This document shows, one piece after another, positions 34,733 to 44,511 of a stretch of 51,693 nt of DNA. Source of the DNA: Polynucleobacter campilacus. GTDB lineage: Bacteria; Pseudomonadota; Gammaproteobacteria; Burkholderiales; Burkholderiaceae. The translations under genes were made by a program, and so were the position numbers. The stretch is taken from assembly GCF_002206625.1 (NCBI RefSeq), contig NZ_NGUP01000003.1:125275-176967 (forward strand). The letters are read 5' to 3'. Every line of letters begins with the position of its first letter. Within the stretch, counting starts at the first letter, position 1. The notes beneath the pieces were generated by a model. The model ran no database searches. It worked only from the letters and a program-made list of their open reading frames with translations, and was not told the origin of the DNA.

Positions 34733-35134
34733 TTGCTCAAGTATTTCGCCATCTACAGTTCATTTTTAATCACCATGCTTGTAATTGATTTAGTTTGGCT
34801 CTTAGGCATCGCTAAAAGCCTTTACCGAGATGAAATGGGTGATCTGATGGCTACTGAGCCCAAACTCGTTGCGGGGCTCGCCTTCTACCTAATCTATGCA
34901 TTGGGAGCCATTATTTTTGTCGTTATTCCAGCCCTATCAAAACAGTCTTTGATATATGCACTGCAATATGGCGCTTTGTTTGGACTATTTTGTTATATGA
35001 CTTACGACCTCACCAATCTTGCTGTGATTAGAGATTTTCCAACGCGACTGGCATTTATTGATATTGCTTGGGGTAGCTTTGTTACTGCAATTGTTTCTGG
35101 TGTTGCCTACTGGGTTGGCAATCGTTTTTCCTAA
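34733..35134 (+). CDS. DUF2177 family membrane protein
   Basis: The 133-residue protein has four predicted membrane helices and matches DUF2177 (LVIDLVWLLGIAKSLYRDEM and FCYMTYDLTNLAVIRDFP). Function is unknown. The start is a TTG at 34733, supported by AAGGAG at 34721-34726 with six bases of spacing; no ATG or GTG fits better. The SulP transporter gene follows 22 bp later in the same direction. Confidence 0.85.
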   Translation: MLKYFAIYSSFLITMLVIDLVWLLGIAKSLYRDEMGDLMATEPKLVAGLAFYLIYALGAIIFVVIPALSKQSLIYALQYGALFGLFCYMTYDLTNLAVIRDFPTRLAFIDIAWGSFVTAIVSGVAYWVGNRFS

Positions 35135-35156
35135 ATAGCCTGTATCGAACATCTCG

Positions 35157-36785
35157 ATGTTCTTTCAACCTAAAATCCTCAACTCCTTTTCGGGCTATAG
35201 CAAAACTTTATTTATAAAGGATGTTTTAGCGGGATTGACGGTAGGTATTGTGGCACTTCCTTTGGCAATGGCATTTGCTATTGCTAGCGGACTTAAACCA
35301 GAAGCTGGCATCTTCACTGCCATTATCGCTGGTGGGCTCATCTCCCTTCTTGGCGGCAGTCGAGTTCAAATTGGTGGCCCCGCAGGCGCCTTCATCGTAA
35401 TTGTGTACGGCATTGTTGAACGCTATGGCGTTGCTAATTTATTGCTTGCAACAGCAATGTCAGGGGTGTTTCTCATTTTGATGGGTGCATTCCGCTTGGG
35501 AACGCTTGTGCGCTTTATTCCTATCGCCGTCATCATTGGCTTTACTAATGGCATTGCCTTTTTAATTGCTCTATCGCAACTCAAAGATTTTTTGGGGCTG
35601 AGTATTAATAAAATGCCTGCGCAATTTTTTCCTGCTATTCAAACGCTATATAAAGCTCTCGATACTTTTAACCCAACTGCGCTTGCTGTTGCATGCGGCA
35701 GCCTTGCCTTGATTATTTTCTGGAAATTATTTCAAAAGCACCTTGGCCATTTACATCATATTCCAGGCACGGTGATTGCAATGGTAGTAGCGACAATTGC
35801 TACCGCCCTATTAGACTTGCCTATTGACACCATTGGTAGTCGCTTTGGTGGCATTCCTTCCGAACTTCCCCATTTTGAGTGGATCCCAATCAACTGGGGC
35901 GATGCTCAATTCATGATTGGCCCGGCCCTCACTCTGGCCTTACTTGGCGCAATTGAATCCCTACTCTGTGCTCGTATAGCGGATAGCTTGATTCATACAC
36001 GCCATGATTCAAATCAGGAGCTTATGGCGCAAGGCATTGCTAATACAATCATCCCTTTCTTTGGCGGCATGCCTGCAACCGGCACTATTGCACGAACCGT
36101 AACCAATGTTGAAAGTGGTGCTAGTACCCCCATTGCTGGCATTGTCCATGCTCTTACTTTGTTGATGATTATTTTATTTGCAGCTCCCTTTGCGCAAGAT
36201 ATTCCCTTGGCAGGTCTTGCTGCCATCCTGATGTATATAGCCTGGAATATGGGTGAGTGGAAAAAGTTTATCGACCTCAAACAGTTCCGCATACCTTATC
36301 GAATTACTATCTTGAGTGTTTTTTTGTTAACGGTGATGATGGATTTGACGGTTGCAGTTGAGGTCGGCCTACTCTTAGCCTTTATTACCTTTATCTACAG
36401 AATCTCCAGCCTCTCCCGTTGTGAAATTGCTGAAGCTAAAAATTTTCCTGCCCTTGAGAACCAGCAAGGTCGTATTGATGCCTATCGGATCTACGGAGCA
36501 ATCTTTTTTGGAGCGGTAAAACTACTAGAAAAGATTGAAAAAAATCTCCCGTCAAGAACTCTACTGCTTGACTTAAAGAATGTCATCTATGTGGATACCT
36601 CAGGCATGGATTCGATCTCAGAGTTGGCGCACCTTTGTAAGATACGTAATATCCAGCTGATCATTTGCGGCTTAGATCATCAGCCCTATGAAATGGCGCA
36701 GCGTAGTGGTTTCCTTAAGAGACTCCCAGAGGATTGCCTCTATCCAGACCTCATCTCTGGAATAGAGGCGGCGATATATTCTTAA
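35157..36785 (+). CDS. SulP family anion transporter with STAS domain
   Basis: SulP proteins carry sulfate, bicarbonate or other anions across the inner membrane. The 542-residue protein begins FLKDVLAGLTVGIVALPLAM-like IKDVLAGLTVGIVALPLAMA, contains the GGSRVQIGGPAGAFIVIVYG signature, then 10 or more further membrane segments, and a cytoplasmic STAS domain at about 430-540 (LLLDLKNVIYVDTSGMDSIS). No carbonic anhydrase or sulfate gene is adjacent, so the substrate is open; with a sulfite-reduction islet in the same window, sulfate is possible but only an inference. Confidence 0.92.
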   Translation: MFFQPKILNSFSGYSKTLFIKDVLAGLTVGIVALPLAMAFAIASGLKPEAGIFTAIIAGGLISLLGGSRVQIGGPAGAFIVIVYGIVERYGVANLLLATAMSGVFLILMGAFRLGTLVRFIPIAVIIGFTNGIAFLIALSQLKDFLGLSINKMPAQFFPAIQTLYKALDTFNPTALAVACGSLALIIFWKLFQKHLGHLHHIPGTVIAMVVATIATALLDLPIDTIGSRFGGIPSELPHFEWIPINWGDAQFMIGPALTLALLGAIESLLCARIADSLIHTRHDSNQELMAQGIANTIIPFFGGMPATGTIARTVTNVESGASTPIAGIVHALTLLMIILFAAPFAQDIPLAGLAAILMYIAWNMGEWKKFIDLKQFRIPYRITILSVFLLTVMMDLTVAVEVGLLLAFITFIYRISSLSRCEIAEAKNFPALENQQGRIDAYRIYGAIFFGAVKLLEKIEKNLPSRTLLLDLKNVIYVDTSGMDSISELAHLCKIRNIQLIICGLDHQPYEMAQRSGFLKRLPEDCLYPDLISGIEAAIYS

Positions 36786-36874
36786 TCCTCATCGCTCAAG
36801 AAATACAAAATCTGTCTTGATCAGCTCATGCGTGGAAATAATACTCGAGCAGTGATAGCAAATGAGGGAATGAC

Positions 36875-38110
36875 TCATTGCACCGGCTTAGCGACCCAAC
36901 CATTACGACGCTCATACAAGACAAATAGAACGCCCCATATGACGATTGCAATATAAGCCCAAATCCAAGCAATTTGGGATGAACGTGAACCTGAAATATC
37001 TAATACAAAACCAAAAATTGCAGGGCCCACCATACCACCGCCAAATCCCAGTAAGGAATGCAATCCCATAGCTGCACCTTTGATGTTTTCTTGTGCGCTA
37101 ATCACAAGACCCGCAGTGAGCGTCGCAGAGTCAGCCATGATAAAAATAGCATGTCCAATTGCAAGGACAACAATCAACCACCATGCTTGGCCGGTAGAGC
37201 AAGCTAAGGCAATTCCGAGTGCCGCACTAGTTAGCATCACAATACATACCCACTTTTGACGCCCTACTCGAAGGGCGATTTCATTTCCCAGAATAGAGGC
37301 GGGTACGCCAAAGAAGTTAATTACCCCTGCCAAAGTGGTTGCTGTCAAGATAAAAGTCTCTCCGGATACTGCACCACAAAATACAAAGAAGGCTACGAGC
37401 CAGATTCTTGAGGCAAATAATTCTAATGAGTGTGCGGTATAACCAAAAATAAATCCTGATGCCTTTTTATCCTGCAATACTAACTTCCACTTCTCTAATG
37501 GAAATATGTCGCGTAAACGAATTTGAATTGCTCCCTTCCACTTTTCATGCTGCAAAGGTGGTATCAGAAGTAGAACAATTAAAAACGCTGTAAAGGGTCC
37601 TAGTGCGATGATGCCAAATACATAATGCCAGCCAAGTGCATCTAAGATCCAACCTGAACATAAATATGAAAATCCAGTCCCAATACCAAAGAAAGCGGTA
37701 TAAAAAGAAATATGTCGGGTAATCTCACCGGACTGAATACGATCAGACAAAATTTTGAGGCCAGGCATATAAGTACCAGCAAGACCAGCGCCACTAATCA
37801 CCATGAAAAATAGAGCAGTCCAAAAGTTAAATGCTAATAGACCCATACCTAATAAACCAGCTGTAGCGAAGAGGCCGCCAACCAAATAGACCTTACGTGC
37901 ATCCACTCGATCAGTCAGCGCTGTAGCTAAAGGAACAGCCAACATATACCCAAAGAAAAAAGCGCTTGCAAGTAAGCCAGACTGTAAATTGCTTAAATGC
38001 CATTCTTCCTGCAAAGTAGTTAGTACCACTGCGTAGCAAGCAAAACCTAACAAAGCACAGGTTTGTGCCGTAAGCATCAGAGGGGTATAAGCAGACGATC
38101 GAAAGCGCAT
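36875..38110 (-). CDS. MFS transporter
   Basis: The 411-residue protein has about 12 hydrophobic segments and the major facilitator pattern between helices 2 and 3 (MLAVPLATALTDRVDARKVY, with the D-R-x2-R/K-type motif). A cytoplasmic loop around residues 190-220 separates the halves (LQHEKWKGAIQIRLRDIFPL). The substrate cannot be told from sequence. It is divergent from the adjacent binding-protein gene, with 85 bp between. Confidence 0.88.
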   Translation of the reverse strand: MRFRSSAYTPLMLTAQTCALLGFACYAVVLTTLQEEWHLSNLQSGLLASAFFFGYMLAVPLATALTDRVDARKVYLVGGLFATAGLLGMGLLAFNFWTALFFMVISGAGLAGTYMPGLKILSDRIQSGEITRHISFYTAFFGIGTGFSYLCSGWILDALGWHYVFGIIALGPFTAFLIVLLLIPPLQHEKWKGAIQIRLRDIFPLEKWKLVLQDKKASGFIFGYTAHSLELFASRIWLVAFFVFCGAVSGETFILTATTLAGVINFFGVPASILGNEIALRVGRQKWVCIVMLTSAALGIALACSTGQAWWLIVVLAIGHAIFIMADSATLTAGLVISAQENIKGAAMGLHSLLGFGGGMVGPAIFGFVLDISGSRSSQIAWIWAYIAIVIWGVLFVLYERRNGWVAKPVQ

Positions 38111-38195
38111 AAGGTATCAGTAAAAACGTGAACTCATTTTACTCGCCCTCAAAAGCCAAGACCCGCTACACTAATAGAAATCAGATGGAGGGAGT

Positions 38196-39179
38196 ATGAA
38201 AAATAATCGTATTTTGGGTCATTTAATCAAGTTAAGCCTAGGCCTAATGATCAGTCTAGGCTGCACCTTAGCGCTAGCAGATAGCTATCCCTCAAAACCC
38301 ATTAAAGCCATTGTTCCATTTGCCCCTGGCAGCACAACTGATCAAATTGGTCGAGCCTTTGCAGCCAAGATGACTGAGCTCTTAGGTCAGCCTGTCGTTA
38401 TTGAAAATCGACCTGGTGCAAATGGCCTGATTGGTGCAGATCTTGTTGCTAAGGCGCCTGCTGACGGCTACACGATCTTATTCGGGACTAATAGCACTAA
38501 TGCTGCACTAAAGAGCTTAGTCAAGAACTTACCTTATAACCAAGATACTGCTTTTACCCCAATTGGCTACTTTGGCTCGGCACCACTCATCATTACCGTC
38601 AATAACGATGTGCCTGTTAAATCACTCAATGGCTTTGTCTCATTAGCTAAAGCCAATCCCGGCAAAATGACTTTCGCTTATGCAAGCACCTCACAACGCG
38701 TCTCTTCAGAGATGCTGGCAAGTGCAGCTGATATCAAAATGACTGGGGTCTCTTATAAGAGCGGACCGAATGCGATGACAGATGTGATTGGTGGACAAGT
38801 CAATATGTTCACAGCCGACTTTGGAGTCACATTACCGCAAGTACAAGCAGGGAAAATTCGTGGTCTAGCAGTAACCTCTCTTAAGCGCTCACCAGCTATA
38901 CCAGAGCTGCCGACTGTCAATGAAGCACTTGGTATTAAGGGCTATGAACTCATTGCCTTCTTTGCTGTATTTGGACCCGCTGATATGCCTAAGGATGCTA
39001 TTCTGAAACTGAATAAGGCAATTAATGATGCAGCCAAGTCAAAGGATGTAATTGATAGATTTTCTGCCATGGGTTTTGAAACTCAACCTGGCACACCAGA
39101 AGCACTTGGTCAAAAAATTAAAGTAGAGACTGCAAAATGGGCCAAGGCTATTAAAGAAGCGGGCATTGAACCAGAATAA
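38196..39179 (+). CDS. Tripartite tricarboxylate transporter substrate-binding protein (Bug family)
   Basis: This periplasmic Bug/TctC-type binding protein is 327 residues long. Residues 1-29 are a signal peptide ending TLALA. The mature part starts with SYPSKPIKAIVPFAPGSTTD and RPGANGLIGADLVAKAPADG, the classic family signature, and ends KWAKAIKEAGIEPE. Such proteins bind carboxylates for TctAB permeases, but no membrane partner is nearby. GGAGGG precedes the ATG. Confidence 0.93.
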   Translation: MKNNRILGHLIKLSLGLMISLGCTLALADSYPSKPIKAIVPFAPGSTTDQIGRAFAAKMTELLGQPVVIENRPGANGLIGADLVAKAPADGYTILFGTNSTNAALKSLVKNLPYNQDTAFTPIGYFGSAPLIITVNNDVPVKSLNGFVSLAKANPGKMTFAYASTSQRVSSEMLASAADIKMTGVSYKSGPNAMTDVIGGQVNMFTADFGVTLPQVQAGKIRGLAVTSLKRSPAIPELPTVNEALGIKGYELIAFFAVFGPADMPKDAILKLNKAINDAAKSKDVIDRFSAMGFETQPGTPEALGQKIKVETAKWAKAIKEAGIEPE

Positions 39180-39186
39180 GACTCGC

Positions 39187-39942
39187 TTATTGTTGGCTGA
39201 GGTTTGGGGAGTCTTGAAAACCGTTGGATCTAAACGTTAGTACCAATGTATCGCGATAGCCATAGTCTCCAAGCGGCTGAATCGGGGTAGATTCATGAAT
39301 CATCCGCTCATCATTCAGGAGCAATACAGACCAAGGTTGAGCTAGCGTAAAGCGTAATCCAGCTGAACCGCTAGTATCAAATATTCTAGTCTCACCACCT
39401 TTAATACCCACGCGGTCTAATAAAAATACTGCCACAAAGTCAACTCCATCACGGTGCGCACCCTCAGGTGTTGGTCTACCAATGCCGTCAGCGGTATCAA
39501 TTCTAAATTGATGCGCTTCAACAAACCAAGTAGTCACCAGCTTTACACTGCTCAAGAGCTGAGCAAGGCCTACTAATAGAGATTGCCAGGCGGGATTATT
39601 TAATAACCCCGCTTGCACAGGCTCAAACCATCGCTCAATTCCACCATGCAGCGCGTTGTAATTGACCGACTGCCAGTGCGCCCGATGCGGGACTAAATTC
39701 AGTTGGTCGCCTGTAATCTCATAACTCGCGTGACGACGAAAACGGTAACGACCGCCATCTTTTAAATAGGGATCACGAGGCAAGCCCTCCCAGAATGGAG
39801 TTAAGTTCTGCAAATTTGCTAGCGCCACCTTACTAATTTCAGCAACGCTTTCGGCCGATGCCACAGCATATCCTTGCGAACGTAAAGCCTGTGCAAGCTC
39901 TTTAGCCGGAGTGAGTGGTGGCACTAGTGTGGCGTGAGTCAT
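39187..39942 (-). CDS. 2-Oxoglutarate/Fe(II)-dependent dioxygenase family protein
   Basis: The 251-residue protein matches the 2OG-Fe_Oxy_2 family, which includes free L-isoleucine 4-hydroxylase. The iron triad is visible as H-x-D in EGAHRDGVDFVAVFLLDR and the distal His in NDERMIHESTPI; the 2OG-binding Arg is probably in YRDTLVLTFRS. Substrates in this family are often free amino acids, but the one here is unknown. It lies convergent with one Bug-protein gene and just downstream of another on its own strand. Confidence 0.85.
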   Translation of the reverse strand: MTHATLVPPLTPAKELAQALRSQGYAVASAESVAEISKVALANLQNLTPFWEGLPRDPYLKDGGRYRFRRHASYEITGDQLNLVPHRAHWQSVNYNALHGGIERWFEPVQAGLLNNPAWQSLLVGLAQLLSSVKLVTTWFVEAHQFRIDTADGIGRPTPEGAHRDGVDFVAVFLLDRVGIKGGETRIFDTSGSAGLRFTLAQPWSVLLLNDERMIHESTPIQPLGDYGYRDTLVLTFRSNGFQDSPNLSQQ

Positions 39943-39968
39943 CAGCTTATTTTATGGGCAGCGCAGTA

Positions 39969-40943
39969 TTAATCAAGCTGAGCGCCAGATGCTTTCACAA
40001 TTTTTGCCCATTTAGCCAGCTCATCTTTGAGTAAGGTCCCCAGTTTTGCAGGGGGTACTGGGCTAAGGTCTAAACCCTGTGCAGAAAGCTTCTCACGTAC
40101 ATCAGCTCTTGCCATGACTTTTTCCATTGCAACTTGATTTTTCTTGATGACATCGGCATTCACTCCCATTGGAGCAAAAGTTGCTACCCACACCTCACCC
40201 ACACAATCGGGATAAGTTTCTGCAATTGTAGGGATTTCTGGAGCCACACTAGAGCGCTTAGCAGAACTAATCGCAATGGCCTGCAACTTACCAGCTTTGA
40301 TGTAATTGATTGCGGATGGCAGACTTGCAAAAGCAAAAGGAACCTGACCGCCTAAGACATCATTAATGGCAGGAGCAACCCCTTTATAAGGGATATGTTG
40401 CATCTCAATACCAGCGCTGGTATTGAGCATTGCACCAAGCAGATGACTAATTGTTCCGTTACCAGCAGAAGCATAGGATAGTTCGCCAGGCTTCTTCTTT
40501 GCGGCAGCCACAACCTCAGCTAGTGTTTTATATGGGGATCCCGGAGGAGACACTAAAACATAAGGTGTAGCACCAATGTAATAGAGTGGCACAAAATCAT
40601 TTACCGGATCAAATCCTGGATTCTTATAAAGGGATGGATTGATGGCTTGCGCACTATTAATCGTTAATAGCAAGGTATAGCCATCTTTAGCAGAACGCCC
40701 CACACTCTGAGTACCAATATTACCGCCTGCACCAGGTCTATTTTCAACCACAATAGAAGCGCCAATTGTCTCACCAAAAGCAGGCGCAATTAAACGCGCA
40801 ACAATGTCGTTGGTGCCGCCTGCAGCCTGCGGAACCACTAAATTAATAGGCTTATTAGGATATGGTTGTGCAGTCAATTGGGCAGTAAAACACAAGCCAA
40901 GTAGGCCAAATAAATATTTCCATTTGTTTTGATTGATTTTCAT
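39969..40943 (-). CDS. Tripartite tricarboxylate transporter substrate-binding protein (Bug family)
   Basis: A second Bug-type protein of 324 residues has a signal peptide ending LTAQ and mature PYPNKPINLVVPQAAGGTND, RPGAGGNIGTQSVGRSAKDG and the C-terminal KWAKIVKASGAQLD. It has no TctA or TctB membrane partner nearby and is only moderately similar to the copy at 38196, so it is not a recent duplication. It is eight bases downstream of the TAXI-type gene on the same strand, and 26 bp upstream of the dioxygenase gene. Confidence 0.93.
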   Translation of the reverse strand: MKINQNKWKYLFGLLGLCFTAQLTAQPYPNKPINLVVPQAAGGTNDIVARLIAPAFGETIGASIVVENRPGAGGNIGTQSVGRSAKDGYTLLLTINSAQAINPSLYKNPGFDPVNDFVPLYYIGATPYVLVSPPGSPYKTLAEVVAAAKKKPGELSYASAGNGTISHLLGAMLNTSAGIEMQHIPYKGVAPAINDVLGGQVPFAFASLPSAINYIKAGKLQAIAISSAKRSSVAPEIPTIAETYPDCVGEVWVATFAPMGVNADVIKKNQVAMEKVMARADVREKLSAQGLDLSPVPPAKLGTLLKDELAKWAKIVKASGAQLD

Positions 40944-40951
40944 GGCTAATC

Positions 40952-42250
40952 CTATCCCAGTAAATTAAGACGATTACGTACGTCAGTTACATGGCCCTTG
41001 AGGTCATACAACTCCTTAGCATCTAACATCGATACTTTGATATTCGCAACTTTTCTTTCAATCACCTCAAGATCTTTATAATTTTTTTCTTTTAGTTCTG
41101 GATTAAAAGCATTTTTTTCAATTGCCTTTAGCTCTTCGTATACCTGGGCTAGCTTTAATTTTAAGAAAAAGTTATTGACTGCTGGAAGATAGGTAAATAA
41201 AGGAATAAAAATCACCAAGAGCGGAATAACAATTTTTATAAATCGACCAGCCCAAACAGCGGTCCAGAATGGTAAATGGCGGTGCAAAAAGGATGGCCCA
41301 TCTTTTAAATAGATTTCTGCATCCACGTGCAGAGGAAAATCTAGACCAGCATTAGAGGGGAACTCACCCACTTTTTGCAAACGTGAATACGATTTCAAAA
41401 TATCGTACGAAGCACCTAACAAGAGGGTTACTAAGGCAGGGCTAATATCCTTCCTGGCAACTAGCGTGGCCGTAGGGGCAATGACCTGTATATCCTGGCG
41501 CGGTAAATCATGCTCAATACTAAGCAAACCTCTAGGAACATTGACCTTAGAAAGGTATGACAGATTCCTTGTATAAGCATCAGCCTGCTCAAAGCTCATC
41601 AAACGAATACCTGGAATTTGATAGAATTTTTTTAGAACAGGTGCTTCAGCTGCTACCACAATGAACGCAACATCCAGCTCCCCATTATTGAGCTTATGAA
41701 TAGCCTCATCTGGCTTCAGTTTTTCTGTACGAACATCGGCGCTTGATAAGCCGCTTATTTTTAATAAAGCGTTACTGAGTGCTAAGGTGCCGCTACCTTC
41801 ATTGCCAATGGATACTCGCTTACCCTTTAATTGGCTTAAGACACGTAATCCACCATCGCTCTTAAAAGCAGCTTCGCGGTACCAAACCCAGACTGGCTCA
41901 TAAAACATTCCAGCAATCGAAACGAGCTTTGGATATTGAGTAATATCAGAAACGCCACCTTGTACGATTGCAAAATCAACTTCTGATTTTGAATCTCCCA
42001 GCAGCTTCAGATTATCAACTGAACCACCAGTTTCCATAACATCGAGCTTGATCCTATCCTCAGCAAGCTCTATTTTCAGGCGCTCTCCAAACTGGTAATA
42101 CAGCCCTGTTGGAAAGCCCGTAGCCATCTCGATTGTTTTGGGCGGCGGTGGAATCAAAATCCACAAAACACCAAAGAGCACAATTAATGCTGCAAAAAAC
42201 ACAGCTGCAATCGCAATAGGGTTGTATATATGTCTTTTGATGGATTTCAT
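40952..42250 (-). CDS. Membrane-anchored TAXI-family TRAP solute-binding protein
   Basis: The 432-residue protein has an N-terminal membrane segment (IAIAAVFFAALIVLFGVLWI), then a TAXI-type binding domain (MATGFPTGLYYQFGERLKIE, VDFAIVQGGVSDI, RVSIGNEGSGTLALSNALL). A second membrane segment lies near residue 345 (IKIVIPLLVIFIPLFTYLPA), followed by a charged helical, probably coiled-coil tail. Most TAXI proteins end after the binding domain; the C-terminal anchor and tail are a distinct architecture. No TRAP permease gene is adjacent. Confidence 0.85.
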   Translation of the reverse strand: MKSIKRHIYNPIAIAAVFFAALIVLFGVLWILIPPPPKTIEMATGFPTGLYYQFGERLKIELAEDRIKLDVMETGGSVDNLKLLGDSKSEVDFAIVQGGVSDITQYPKLVSIAGMFYEPVWVWYREAAFKSDGGLRVLSQLKGKRVSIGNEGSGTLALSNALLKISGLSSADVRTEKLKPDEAIHKLNNGELDVAFIVVAAEAPVLKKFYQIPGIRLMSFEQADAYTRNLSYLSKVNVPRGLLSIEHDLPRQDIQVIAPTATLVARKDISPALVTLLLGASYDILKSYSRLQKVGEFPSNAGLDFPLHVDAEIYLKDGPSFLHRHLPFWTAVWAGRFIKIVIPLLVIFIPLFTYLPAVNNFFLKLKLAQVYEELKAIEKNAFNPELKEKNYKDLEVIERKVANIKVSMLDAKELYDLKGHVTDVRNRLNLLG

Positions 42251-42329
42251 AATAACTTGATTGTTTTTTGCATTATGCCCCGCACACCAAAATAGGCAAT
42301 GATTAACTACCCAGGGGGCTAAAGCGAGC

Positions 42330-43514
42330 TTACTGGCGTACTTGGTCGATCACTAGCCGAACATTATTCGCCCCGACTTTAACTATTTGTGGGGCTGAAA
42401 TTAAATCCCCCACCTCTGGCTTTGCCATCCCAGTTTTAGAAATCCTGACCTCGATAGAAGCCTCGGATAATCCCGATAGTGGCGAGCTTGGATTCATCGC
42501 CAAAGCATCAGTTAATGAGAAACTCATCGGAAACTCGGAAACAGAAGTCTTTAGCACTGCAACTGGCATCCGTTCGCCTGGTTTGCGTGCGATGACCATC
42601 ACAATATCGCCAGATTTCACTTTAGACTTCATATCAACTGCGATCTCGATCTTTCCGCTAACACCCTTCGTATTGATACCAGCCTTAGATGGGAGACCGC
42701 CTTTAGCGCGTGCATCAGCAATCGATGCCTCGATTGAGCGCGCATCTTCTGTTCCTGGAGGTAATTGTTGTGCTAGCCTTTCCCATGTCTGTACGGCAGC
42801 CTTGTAGTTGCCTGCTGCGTATGAGGCTGTTCCAGAAAGCCATAGCGCCATTAAGTTATTGGGATCTAATTTCAGCGCTTGGTTAATGAGCTTTAACGGT
42901 TTACCAGCGAAGCTTCCATTAGCATTGGAAGCTAATACATCTGCATAGTCTGCCAAAAGCTGTGGATCAGAGTCGATAAAATTTCCAGCGCGCTCATATG
43001 CTTTTGCAGCTTCTGCATTGCGCCCCAGGATTCGATAGGACCGAGCTAACATTACCCAGCCCTGCAAATTAGTTGGATCTTGCTCCATTTTTGCTGCAAA
43101 CTGGGCAACCATTTTTTCAACGCCATCTTGTGTCATCGGTTGTTGAGTATTCTTCTCGGCGATACGAGTAGCATCACCCAAGAAAAAATAGAAACCTGCT
43201 GAAAGTACTGTGATAAATAGACAAAGGCTAATCACAGTCAGCTTGCTTGAACCCATTACAGAGCGATCATCCTCTTCATTGGTGTCCTGAAAGAGGCGTT
43301 GACGCATTTCAGCATGGGCGATTTCATAGTCAGCGTCATTAATAGAGCCAGCTGCGCGCTCTAGCTCTAATTTATCGAGCTCTTCACGATAAATCGCAGC
43401 ATTCATTTGACGGCGAGACGTTGCCTCTACTTTTGGCGGGAAAATAAATGGGCGTAATAGGAGAACAAGCACCAAAACTAGTAGCAAGAAGGCGGGAATG
43501 AGAAAACTGGTCAT
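42330..43514 (-). CDS. ccmI: Cytochrome c biogenesis protein CcmI
   Basis: CcmI chaperones apocytochrome c to the heme-ligation machinery. The 394-residue protein has an N-terminal membrane segment (TSFLIPAFLLLVLVLVLLLR), a second one at about 90 (VISLCLFITVLSAGFYFFLG), and the CcmI signature YREELDKLELERAAGSINDA between them. A TPR region follows (LQGWVMLARSYRILGRNAEA and LWLSGTASYAAGNYKAAVQT), then a C-terminal beta-rich domain typical of longer CcmI/CycH. It is the last gene of the ccm run and overlaps ccmH by four bases. Confidence 0.93.
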   Translation of the reverse strand: MTSFLIPAFLLLVLVLVLLLRPFIFPPKVEATSRRQMNAAIYREELDKLELERAAGSINDADYEIAHAEMRQRLFQDTNEEDDRSVMGSSKLTVISLCLFITVLSAGFYFFLGDATRIAEKNTQQPMTQDGVEKMVAQFAAKMEQDPTNLQGWVMLARSYRILGRNAEAAKAYERAGNFIDSDPQLLADYADVLASNANGSFAGKPLKLINQALKLDPNNLMALWLSGTASYAAGNYKAAVQTWERLAQQLPPGTEDARSIEASIADARAKGGLPSKAGINTKGVSGKIEIAVDMKSKVKSGDIVMVIARKPGERMPVAVLKTSVSEFPMSFSLTDALAMNPSSPLSGLSEASIEVRISKTGMAKPEVGDLISAPQIVKVGANNVRLVIDQVRQ

Positions 43515-43984
43515 TGAGCACCCTTCCCATTCTTATTACCAAGCAAGGCATCAATCCTTTTATTGTCATCATCTGACAAAACAATATTACTTACGGCATT
43601 ATTTCTGTGCCGAAGATAGGTCAATAGCCCTGCTATACCTATTAGAAGAATGATAAATGGACCAATCCAAAGAGGCCAAGTAATAGGCTTAACAGGTGGA
43701 CGATAGAGCACAAAATCCCCATAGCGCTCAACCATGAAGCTTCTAATTTGATCATCGCTCTTACCCTCTTTAATCAGAGCGCGAATTTCTCGACGTAGAT
43801 CGTTCGCTAAATCAGAGCGTGATCCAGCTAATGACTCATTCTGGCAAACTAAGCAACGCATCTCTTCGGAGATGCTAATTAAGCGCTGCTCGATCACAGG
43901 ATCATCTGCCAAGGGAGCTGCATCTTTAGCAAAGGATGAGCTAAAACCCAGAACACAGAGAACGATTAATAAAATCGGCTTCAT
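43511..43984 (-). CDS. ccmH: Cytochrome c-type biogenesis protein CcmH/CcmL
   Basis: This is the membrane-anchored thiol oxidoreductase that reduces the CXXCH cysteines of apocytochrome c. A signal peptide ends SSFAKD. The redox motif is EEMRCLVCQNESLAGSRSDL, containing the Cys-x2-Cys pair, and a membrane helix (WPLWIGPFIILLIGIAGLLT) follows. It is 157 residues long, the short form that works with a separate CcmI. It overlaps both neighbours by four bases. Confidence 0.94.
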   Translation of the reverse strand: MKPILLIVLCVLGFSSSFAKDAAPLADDPVIEQRLISISEEMRCLVCQNESLAGSRSDLANDLRREIRALIKEGKSDDQIRSFMVERYGDFVLYRPPVKPITWPLWIGPFIILLIGIAGLLTYLRHRNNAVSNIVLSDDDNKRIDALLGNKNGKGAQ

Positions 43985-44511
43985 GATTTCGAAAGCTCAC
44001 TAATCAATGGATAGATCTTTTGATTGAGTATGTTCATCGTAATGGGGCCAATATGCTTAAAGCGAATAACTCCTGCTTTATCAATCACATAGGTTTCAGG
44101 CACACCATAGACGCCGTAATCAATCCCAACGCGGCCATTAGAGTCAAATGCGGATAGTAGATAAGGGTTGCCCTGCATGGCTAACATAGCAAGAGCATCT
44201 TCACGCTTATCCTTGTAGTCCAAGCCAATAATGGGGGCAACTTTTGATTTAGCAAGCTCCACTAGAACTGGGTGCTCCTCACGGCAAGCAACACACCAAG
44301 ATGCCCAGACATTCAATATCCAAACCTGCCCCTTCATGCTCGCAGGCGAGAAAGACTGATTAGCATCAGATAATTGTGGAATTTCAAATGCTGGTGCTGG
44401 CTTATTGATTAATGGCGAGGGAACTTCTTGTGGATCTCGATTTAAACCAATCGCCAAGAAAACAACCAAGACTATAAACAGCAGGAGGGGAAGTAAAAAT
44501 TTTAACTTCAT
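43981..44511 (-). CDS. ccmG: Thiol:disulfide interchange protein DsbE/CcmG
   Basis: CcmG is a membrane-tethered thioredoxin that passes reducing power to CcmH and apocytochrome. Residues 5-22 form the anchor. The active site is NVWASWCVACREEHPVL (Cys-x2-Cys) and the cis-Pro lies in YGVYGVPETYVIDKAGVI. It is 176 residues long. It overlaps ccmF and ccmH by four bases each. Confidence 0.95.
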   Translation of the reverse strand: MKLKFLLPLLLFIVLVVFLAIGLNRDPQEVPSPLINKPAPAFEIPQLSDANQSFSPASMKGQVWILNVWASWCVACREEHPVLVELAKSKVAPIIGLDYKDKREDALAMLAMQGNPYLLSAFDSNGRVGIDYGVYGVPETYVIDKAGVIRFKHIGPITMNILNQKIYPLISELSKS

